Below are positions 5,379-10,187 of a stretch of DNA of 10,187 bases, piece after piece. A program made the position numbers and the translations under genes. Every line of letters starts with the position of its first letter. Position 1 is the first letter of the stretch. The notes beneath the pieces are model-generated. The model ran no database searches, was not told the DNA's origin, and was given only the letters and a program-made list of their open reading frames with translations. This DNA comes from Candidatus Zixiibacteriota bacterium (GTDB lineage Bacteria > Zixibacteria > MSB-5A5 > GN15 > FEB-12): assembly GCA_030591625.1 (NCBI GenBank), contig JAUVAR010000072.1:1-10187 (forward strand). Direction: 5' to 3'.

Positions 5379-7115
5379 TCAGTTATTTTGGCTACTGGTT
5401 GTATCAATGTTAGAATATTTTGATTCATCAATCATACTACGCAGCAAATCCTCATACCTTTCGATATTAGTTAAACTCATACGTTCATCAACCCATTCAC
5501 TAAACGTTGCAATAGCTTTTAGATTGGAAAGCTTTGTAAGGATATTACGTTTGAGACCAAGATAATCTTTCAGTTCAGCTTCTTTGCGATCGACTACATA
5601 AATAATCGAATAACGACCATCAACAAAGATTGGTCCGCCAATGCCTCCGACAGCTGTTTTCCATGCGCGGTTAAAGATACCAGGGTAAGCTTGTTTTTCG
5701 ATATACCCAAGATCGCCACCCGACTGGCGTCGTCCCGGTCGCTCGGTCAAATCCATTGCAGCCCCTCGAAACGCATCAAGTGACTTAATTGTTCGAGCTA
5801 GATTCTTGGCCTGTAATTCATCCGTTAAGAGTATTTCATAAACATGAACCTGAGCAGGGTTAGAAAATTCGGCCTGGTTTGCTTCGTAGTAAGCTCTCGC
5901 TTCTTCATCATTCGGCAGCGGTGGCATTTGAATAGAATCATCTCGCATAGATGCAGCCATCACAAGGTCTTTATACCGGCCGATCTTCTTCTCAAACTCA
6001 GGGCTGTTCTCAAATCCTAATTTGATTGCCTCATAAGTAACGATATCAAGTTTTTTCAACTCGAAGATAATCGTTTTAATTGAATCGATATCGTCCAGAT
6101 CAGGGCGAAACTGTATCGGCACTTGTTGCTGAACAAGCATCTGAAGATATTCTGCAATAGTTACCTGACCACCCTCCCAGGTAGCAACAACCAGTTCCCG
6201 TTCGTTACGATCAAGTTGTTCAATATCAAAATCAGATCTTGGCATTTTTTCGAGAAGTTGAGGTGGGTAAAGCTCATCGCGCTTGTGCAGGATATACTCA
6301 AAAGGAGAAGGATCAACAACCATAGGATATTTTTCTTTAATACCATCGAAGAATTCCATAGTAACTCGGTAATTCTTCCGGTTTAAAATCTGTCCATTGA
6401 TTGATTCTTCCATCTCTTCATAAGAACCACGGTTTTCATTCTCCTCTTTGGCTACCACTTTGATAATATGGTACCCATAAGATGATTCAACCGGAGGTGA
6501 AAGTTCGCCCGGTTCCATAGAGAAGGCAGCTTCCTGAAACTCATCGACCATCGCACCCCATACAAAATAGCCAACATCGCCACGATTTCGTTTGGCCGAC
6601 TGATCAATCGAATATTCAAATGCAACCTGCTCAATATCTGCTCCCGCTTTCAGACGTTCAAAAAGCATCTGTGCAGTATCTGCATCAGCAACCAATACCT
6701 GAAAAGCTCTCAACTTGAATTCGAGTTTATTCCAGAAGTCACGCTTCTCAGCCTCACTAACATCAACATCTTTTATCAGATCGGTATAGAGCGCATCAAG
6801 AAGGAATTGAGGTCGGTTAGCTAAAATGACTCTCGCCACTTCTTCATTTTTATCAATACCTTTTTCATAAGCGGCTAAAATCAATAATTCTGTTACTATC
6901 ATCGAATCAAGGATACGATTTCGTTCACTCAGTTCTTCATCGATTGTAGCATGATTAAATGGTACCGCTTGAGTAAATTCTTTGTAATCTTCAACGGTGA
7001 TTATTTTGTCACCAATTACAGCCAGAGTTTGATCGTCCTGAGAAGAACATCCAAACGATAATGCGGCTACGATCAACACACTAAGGTTAAGGCAGTTAAC
7101 TGCAAATTTTTTCAT
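5379..7115 (-). CDS. Lipoprotein with two degenerate parvulin (PpiC/PrsA-like) domains
   Basis: This 578-residue protein begins with a lipoprotein signal peptide: basic start, hydrophobic core and LSFGC with Cys23 as the probable lipidated residue. The -3 position is Ser, so the lipobox is slightly off consensus. A SurA/PrsA-type helical N-terminal part follows. Parvulin-like domain 1 spans about 134-222 (RGDVGYF, YGYHIIKV) and domain 2 about 422-512 (GGDLGYI, RYSIIYVV), separated by a roughly 190-residue linker. Domain 1 has Phe138 where active parvulins have the first-strand His, but keeps His216. Domain 2 has Glu427 and Ser503 at the two His places. Catalysis is therefore doubtful, above all in domain 2, and a chaperone role anchored in a membrane is likelier. 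It is the first gene of a three-gene cluster with the SurA-like and S4-domain genes. A weak AGGA lies ten bases before the ATG. Confidence 0.88.
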   Translation of the reverse strand: MKKFAVNCLNLSVLIVAALSFGCSSQDDQTLAVIGDKIITVEDYKEFTQAVPFNHATIDEELSERNRILDSMIVTELLILAAYEKGIDKNEEVARVILANRPQFLLDALYTDLIKDVDVSEAEKRDFWNKLEFKLRAFQVLVADADTAQMLFERLKAGADIEQVAFEYSIDQSAKRNRGDVGYFVWGAMVDEFQEAAFSMEPGELSPPVESSYGYHIIKVVAKEENENRGSYEEMEESINGQILNRKNYRVTMEFFDGIKEKYPMVVDPSPFEYILHKRDELYPPQLLEKMPRSDFDIEQLDRNERELVVATWEGGQVTIAEYLQMLVQQQVPIQFRPDLDDIDSIKTIIFELKKLDIVTYEAIKLGFENSPEFEKKIGRYKDLVMAASMRDDSIQMPPLPNDEEARAYYEANQAEFSNPAQVHVYEILLTDELQAKNLARTIKSLDAFRGAAMDLTERPGRRQSGGDLGYIEKQAYPGIFNRAWKTAVGGIGGPIFVDGRYSIIYVVDRKEAELKDYLGLKRNILTKLSNLKAIATFSEWVDERMSLTNIERYEDLLRSMIDESKYSNIDTTSSQNN

Positions 7116-7207
7116 TTTCTATAAATCCTATTTTTCAATACTTATATTTTACATGCAAAATGGCCCGTAGTTCCTGAATTTCAGAAATGCTCGGACAGAG
7201 AATTTGT

Positions 7208-7235
7208 AAAATACACAATTACAGCGATTTGCCAA
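7208..7235 (-). promoter_or_regulatory. Candidate promoter of the parvulin-S4 cluster
   Basis: On the minus strand TTGGCA (7235-7230, five of six matches to -35) is followed after 16 bases by TATTTT (7213-7208, four of six matches to -10). It lies in the 152-base gap between the hprK stop and the lipoprotein gene and would give a leader of about 85 bases. I see no terminator for hprK in this gap, so read-through from hprK is also possible. Confidence 0.35.
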
Positions 7236-7267
7236 GAATCTTTTAGGAAATAGAGGGGGTAATTGAG

Positions 7268-8239
7268 CTATTCGTAATCTGATTCAAGATACCCTTTGGT
7301 CGAAGTCTGCCGACTCAGCCGCTGAGATAGCTTTTTGGAGAACTCCACCGCTGAGTTTTCGCCGTAAACCTTTAGCATATGGTTCATTGCGATAACTTCT
7401 GAAATTACTGTAATGTTCTTTCCAGGCGAAATGGGCACCTCTAAAAACGGTATTTGCACACCCAGAACCGATGTATAGCTCTCATCAATGCCCAGACGCT
7501 CATATTTGCGCCCTTCTTCCCAGATCATCAACCGAACTTCAACTTCAATTCTTTTCTGCAATCTGATCGATCTGATTCCAAAAAGCTCTTCAATATCAAT
7601 AATTCCAACCCCACGAATTTCCATGTGGTGGCCAAGTAACTCAGATCCGGTTCCGATTAATACATCCGGCGCCATTTTGGATATCTTAACAACATCATCT
7701 GCCACCAAACGATGTCCCCTCTCGACTAAATCCAGAGCAACTTCCGACTTACCCACCCCCGATTTGCCCGTATAGAGAAGTCCAACCCCATAAACATCGA
7801 TAAGAGTTGCATGGACATTGGTCGTAGGGGCAAAAAGATGATCGAGATATGCGGAGATACGCCCCGAAAGAATCGCCGTTGAAAGACGACTCGAAAAAAT
7901 AGCTGTGTCAAATTTGTTGGCAATCTTGATGAAAATATCCGGAGGTGCAGCCCCTTTGGCAAGAACAACCATCGGGACATCGCTCTTGAACATCTGCTCG
8001 GCAACCTGACCCATTTTCTCTTCTGACAGACCAGCCATATAAGTTGCCTCGGTCTCCCCAATAATTTGAATCCGTTTATGGGGGAATCGATCAAAAAATC
8101 CGGTTAGTGCTAACCCCGGTCGGTGCAGTTCAGCATTATTGACCAACTTGGTCATACCAATTCTGCCACCGTTGAGATGAGTCAGTTCAAGGTCCTGATT
8201 TCTCTCATTAAAAACTTTTTGTACATTAACATCTGGCAT
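7268..8239 (-). CDS. hprK: HPr kinase/phosphorylase
   Basis: This 323-residue protein has the normal HprK length and layout: an N-terminal domain (about 1-135) and a C-terminal kinase domain. The Walker A loop is GKSGVGKS (158-165). It is preceded by His143 (the segment VHATLIDVYGVG), and LVADDVV (Asp181, Asp182) follows. The family signature HHMEIRGVGIIDIEELFG lies at 204-221. The C-terminal loop VPISPGKNITVISEVIAMNHMLK (268-290) is also typical. The enzyme phosphorylates and dephosphorylates a serine of HPr or a related protein and so links carbon or phosphate status to regulation. HPr is not in the window. Outside Firmicutes hprK often sits with other regulatory genes; here it lies between two envelope genes. 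The ATG has no Shine-Dalgarno sequence and may start a near-leaderless message (see the promoter entry). Confidence 0.95.
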   Translation of the reverse strand: MPDVNVQKVFNERNQDLELTHLNGGRIGMTKLVNNAELHRPGLALTGFFDRFPHKRIQIIGETEATYMAGLSEEKMGQVAEQMFKSDVPMVVLAKGAAPPDIFIKIANKFDTAIFSSRLSTAILSGRISAYLDHLFAPTTNVHATLIDVYGVGLLYTGKSGVGKSEVALDLVERGHRLVADDVVKISKMAPDVLIGTGSELLGHHMEIRGVGIIDIEELFGIRSIRLQKRIEVEVRLMIWEEGRKYERLGIDESYTSVLGVQIPFLEVPISPGKNITVISEVIAMNHMLKVYGENSAVEFSKKLSQRLSRQTSTKGYLESDYE

Positions 8240-8246
8240 AATATTG

Positions 8247-8276
8247 AATATAGAGACTCGACAAGCCCAAGGGCAA
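8247..8276 (-). promoter_or_regulatory. Candidate hprK promoter abutting the start codon
   Basis: On the minus strand TTGCCC (8276-8271, four of six matches to -35) precedes TATATT (8252-8247, five of six matches to -10) by 18 bases. A terminator lies just upstream, so a promoter must be in this short gap. The -10 ends only seven bases before the ATG, which would put the transcription start at or beside the start codon and fits the lack of a Shine-Dalgarno sequence. Confidence 0.45.
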
Positions 8277-8289
8277 GCTTGAAAAAATC

Positions 8290-8326
8290 AAAAAAAATAC
8301 GGGATCCAGTTAAAACCGGAACCCGT
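8290..8326 (-). terminator. Intrinsic terminator of the PDZ-protein gene
   Basis: ACGGGATCC (8299-8307) pairs with GGAACCCGT (8318-8326) with a single A/A mismatch and a ten-base loop. On the minus strand the stem is followed by one A and then eight T (complement of 8290-8297), with a further six T after GA. It lies 51 bases past the stop of the PDZ gene and separates it from hprK. Confidence 0.88.
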
Positions 8327-8376
8327 TCGCACACACGGTTCATCACTTAATTTATTAATGTAATCTCGAAATAAGC

Positions 8377-9555
8377 TTAGCGACCGCCCCGATCGAGCTC
8401 ACGCTGTAATTTTTTTAGCTCTCTCTTGAGATTTTCCATCTCTCTACGTACTTCACCGCTTACTTCTTTTGTATCAAAACGGAAGCTGTGGAGGTAATGA
8501 TCGTTATCTTCATCATCGTCGTCATCCCAATACAACATCCCTCTAAGATCAGGAATATGAATATCAAGTTCATGCAAGTCATCTAAATCACGAAGATCAA
8601 ATATACCCTCAATATCTTCTATGCCTTCCAATGCTTCCAGGCCACGCAGTCCTTGAAGACTGTAGAATTGATGCAGGTTATGCGTGTCATCGTAATTATT
8701 AAATCCGTACCAGTTATCATCATCTCGTTCACCAATTTCGACTTCAATATTGATCCGGGATTTATCTCTCAATAGTTGCAGATTGATAATATCACCCTCG
8801 TCGAGTCTTCGAATTGCTCTTTGAAGATCACGAGTTTCTTCGATTTCCCGTTTACCAGCCATAACAATCACGTCACCGGCTTTGAGACCTGCCTCTTCGG
8901 CGGGAGAATCTTCATGAACTTCACTAACTAAAATCCCAATATCATCATTGGTCCCAAAATACTCGGCCAATTGATCCGATAATTCGATCAAGGAAACACC
9001 GATATACGGGCTACTACTTGATGTGGAATAATCAGTTCCATACTTGAAAACTCTTGGTGCACGAGGTGCACGAGGTGCTTTTGGAGCACGAGGAGCTCGG
9101 GGGGCACTTGGTACTGTCCATGAATGATCGCTGCGACGGGAACTGCGACTGCTATAACTTCTGCGACTGGAGCGACCATCAAGGGTGACTGTCACCTCTT
9201 TTTCGAGTCCTCGTCGAATCAATTTCAGGGTCAATTCATCGCCGGGGTCTTGATTAGCTATAAAATCAACCAAATCATCTGCATCGCGGAGTTTCTTTCC
9301 GTTGATTGCGATAATGATATCTTCTTCGCGCAGGCCAGCTTCATCGGCGGGGGAATCTTCAACGACTTTATTTATAATTGCGCCAAAATCTGAATCAAGA
9401 TCAAATTCTCGAGCAATATCAACATCGACAGTTTGGGTATAGACCCCAAGCCAAGCTGTTCTTGACGAATTACTTCTGGACTGGGCCATGGCAATACTTG
9501 CTGCCAGGGCGATAAAAACGCCTGCAATAATCAAAAGTTTGCTATTTCTGTTCAT
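8377..9555 (-). CDS. Secreted double-PDZ protein with APR linker and Leu/Ile triad repeat
   Basis: This 392-residue protein has a signal peptide (1-24, ending SIAMA before Q25). PDZ domain 1 spans about 34-125 (WLGVYTQ; VVEDSPADEAGLREEDIIIAING) and PDZ domain 2 about 184-275 (YIGVSLIE; VHEDSPAEEAGLKAGDVIVMAG). There is no protease domain, so it is not DegP/HtrA. Between the PDZ domains lies a basic, low-complexity linker: a Ser/Arg stretch (128-142) and six consecutive Ala-Pro-Arg/Lys units (151-168). After PDZ 2 every third residue from 300 to 330 is Leu or Ile, with Leu294 and Phe297 in the same phase. An Asp-rich run (344-352) and a charged helix likely to be a coiled coil (365-390) follow. 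It probably acts as a periplasmic adaptor or scaffold that binds protein C-termini. GGAG seven bases upstream supports the ATG. It is monocistronic, with its own terminator. Confidence 0.9.
   Translation of the reverse strand: MNRNSKLLIIAGVFIALAASIAMAQSRSNSSRTAWLGVYTQTVDVDIAREFDLDSDFGAIINKVVEDSPADEAGLREEDIIIAINGKKLRDADDLVDFIANQDPGDELTLKLIRRGLEKEVTVTLDGRSSRRSYSSRSSRRSDHSWTVPSAPRAPRAPKAPRAPRAPRVFKYGTDYSTSSSSPYIGVSLIELSDQLAEYFGTNDDIGILVSEVHEDSPAEEAGLKAGDVIVMAGKREIEETRDLQRAIRRLDEGDIINLQLLRDKSRINIEVEIGERDDDNWYGFNNYDDTHNLHQFYSLQGLRGLEALEGIEDIEGIFDLRDLDDLHELDIHIPDLRGMLYWDDDDDEDNDHYLHSFRFDTKEVSGEVRREMENLKRELKKLQRELDRGGR
9052..9105 (-). repeat. Six-unit Ala-Pro-Arg/Lys coding repeat
   Basis: Residues 151-168 of the PDZ protein are six consecutive three-residue units, five APR and one APK. 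At the DNA level this is an imperfect nine-base repeat, visible as gcacgaggt copies on the plus strand. Its units are not identical, so it is not a fresh expansion. Confidence 0.85.
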
Positions 9556-9562
9556 TTAGGTT

Positions 9563-9566
9563 CTCC
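9563..9566 (-). promoter_or_regulatory. Ribosome-binding site of the PDZ-protein gene
   Basis: GGAG on the minus strand lies seven bases before the ATG at 9555 and supports that start. I found no convincing promoter for this gene in 9567-9665. Confidence 0.75.
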
Positions 9567-9665
9567 ACGGCATTAAGAAAAGTAAGCTATCTATTTGGTA
9601 ATACGGAAAGAGGATGGTAAGGTTCCAAAATCGACAAAAGTTACTGTTTGGGGGCTTGAATTCTG

Positions 9666-9693
9666 TTGACAAGTTGCCGAAAAGATGTATAAT
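9666..9693 (+). promoter_or_regulatory. Consensus sigma70 promoter for tRNA-Asn
   Basis: TTGACA (9666-9671) and TATAAT (9688-9693) both match the consensus perfectly and are separated by 16 bases. Transcription would start near 9700, about 79 bases before the mature tRNA. This is the strongest promoter in the window, as expected for a stable RNA gene. Confidence 0.92.
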
Positions 9694-9701
9694 TGCCGGA
9701 C

Positions 9702-9764
9702 CTTCTCATTCATGGGTCGCCCATCCCCGCCTTGGCGGAGTGGGTTGATTCAATAGATGAGAAG
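9702..9764 (+). repeat. Palindromic structured leader before tRNA-Asn
   Basis: CTTCTCAT (9702-9709) pairs perfectly with ATGAGAAG (9757-9764) and encloses further stems: ATGGG/CCCAT (9712-9716 with 9720-9724), and CCGC with GCGG around a CTTG loop (9727-9738). A longer alternative arm, CCCA at 9720-9723 with TGGG at 9741-9744, would enclose the CCGCC/GGCGG core and exclude the ATGGG/CCCAT stem. The element lies between the promoter and the tRNA, so it would be removed from the 5' end by RNase P processing. It could be a dispersed palindromic repeat or a true leader structure. Confidence 0.6.
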
Positions 9765-9778
9765 AGTTGCGGATACAC

Positions 9779-9851
9779 TCCCCTGTAGCTCAGTTGGTAG
9801 AGCAGCTGACTGTTAATCAGCGGGTCGCTAGTTCAAGTCTAGCCGGGGGAG
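9779..9851 (+). tRNA. tRNA-Asn (anticodon GTT)
   Basis: The 73-base cloverleaf folds fully. The acceptor stem TCCCCTG pairs with CGGGGGA with one G-U pair, and the D-arm is GCTC/GAGC. The anticodon stem GCTGA/TCAGC carries the loop CTGTTAA (anticodon GTT). The T-arm GCTAG/CTAGC carries the loop TTCAAGT. The discriminator base is G. CCA is not encoded (GCTTTT follows), so a CCA-adding enzyme is required. Six T at 9853-9858 follow directly and may end transcription. Confidence 0.97.
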
Positions 9852-9996
9852 CTTTTTTAGTGTATATCAATCAGTTACAAGATTTATAGTACTTCTACCT
9901 GCGTGTTTCATCTGTGTGAGGACAGCTGATAGCTGTACGTTCAGTTAGTATTGTATGTATCTGCTAATACTCAAATATTAAAAACAGAATAATAAT

Positions 9997-10187
9997 CTAT
10001 GTAGATTTGTGATCACGATGAATACTCTTGTTCTTTTGAACTACTTCTTTATTGTCAGAAGGAAGTTCATGCCAGAAAAACCCACCTGCTTCGTGGATAC
10101 GTTTGAGTATCTGATGTTTGGTTAGTTCTTGAATAATATAGCACCTATCTGAACCGCAAAACTCCACATCACCATTGTGAGAAATAA
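9997..10187 (-). CDS. C-terminal end of an unidentified protein, cut by the window edge
   Basis: On the minus strand a frame enters at the window edge and runs 62 codons to a TAG at 9999-9997. The visible end starts ISHNGDVEFCGSDRCYII, continues through HEAGGFFWHELP and finishes with a basic tail rich in Lys and His. The composition, with Trp, Cys and well-spaced charged residues, looks protein-like, and 62 codons without a stop is uncommon in DNA this AT-rich. I do not recognise the family. It could also be a chance open frame; the sequence to the right would settle it. No T-rich terminator hairpin follows its stop. Confidence 0.45.
   Translation of the reverse strand, partial: ISHNGDVEFCGSDRCYIIQELTKHQILKRIHEAGGFFWHELPSDNKEVVQKNKSIHRDHKST

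Noticed and set aside
5375..5431. A start codon at 5431 that lengthens the SurA-like protein by 19 residues
   Set aside because: It would overlap the upstream gene by 53 bases and bury the signal peptide. The ATG at 5374 starts exactly at the signal peptide.
7174..7184. Small palindrome CTGAATTTCAG before the parvulin lipoprotein gene
   Set aside because: Eleven bases of AT-rich symmetry with no recognised regulator; expected by chance at this length.
8377..9555. DegP/HtrA-type protease identity for the PDZ protein
   Set aside because: There is no trypsin-like domain or catalytic His-Asp-Ser; residues before PDZ 1 are only a signal peptide and short linker.
9712..9756. A 14-codon open frame (MGRPSPPWRSGLIQ) in the tRNA-Asn leader
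   Set aside because: It lies inside a palindrome in a tRNA precursor and has no ribosome-binding site; the structure explains the sequence better.
9922..9936. ACAGCT-GAT-AGCTGT hairpin downstream of the tRNA
   Set aside because: The stem is only six base pairs with a three-base loop and no T run on either strand, so it is not a terminator; probably chance.
10018..10125. 35-codon plus-strand open frame near the right edge
   Set aside because: Short, without a ribosome-binding site, and opposite the longer minus-strand frame.

Overview
The window is about 10.2 kb of moderately AT-rich bacterial DNA. Gene content suggests a Gram-negative bacterium of the FCB superphylum: a PorV/PorQ-type outer-membrane protein, SurA-like periplasmic chaperones, a free-standing HPr kinase and secreted PDZ proteins. 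A candidate phylum such as Zixibacteria would fit, but that is inference and no phylogeny was run. Most genes are ordinary chromosomal genes, and no insertion sequence or CRISPR array was seen.

Layout. Positions 1-864 (minus) hold the first 288 codons of a PorV/PorQ-like protein, cut by the window start. Next comes a strong minus-strand terminator, then a secreted, cysteine-rich HMA (heavy-metal-binding) protein (1006-1611, minus). A roughly 300-base divergent control region separates it from a compact arsenic operon on the plus strand: arsR (1918-2250), an ACR3 arsenite permease (2244-3377) and a thioredoxin-type arsC (3370-3828), each overlapping the next. arsC runs tail-to-tail into a minus-strand cluster and shares its stop-codon bases with it. 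Read in transcription order, that cluster is a lipoprotein with two degenerate parvulin domains (5379-7115), a SurA-like two-parvulin chaperone (start reassigned to 5374) and a small RqcP/Hsp15-type S4 RNA-binding protein (3825-4064). Upstream lie hprK (7268-8239, minus) and a secreted double-PDZ protein (8377-9555, minus), separated by a terminator. A consensus sigma70 promoter, a palindromic leader and tRNA-Asn(GTT) occupy 9666-9851. The right edge holds the C-terminal end of an unidentified minus-strand reading frame.

How the parts work together. ArsR, ACR3 and ArsC form a complete pathway: arsenate is reduced in the cytoplasm, arsenite is exported, and ArsR senses arsenite. The divergent HMA protein would meet metal or metalloid on the far side of the inner membrane, so it could be an unusual periplasmic partner of this operon. 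The lipoprotein, the SurA-like protein and the PDZ protein all point to envelope protein folding and quality control, which suits a cell that exports PorV-like barrels. The most unusual points are the HMA-ars divergon, the architecture of the PDZ protein (basic APR linker plus a strict three-residue Leu/Ile repeat), loss of parvulin catalytic histidines in the lipoprotein, and the palindrome in front of tRNA-Asn.
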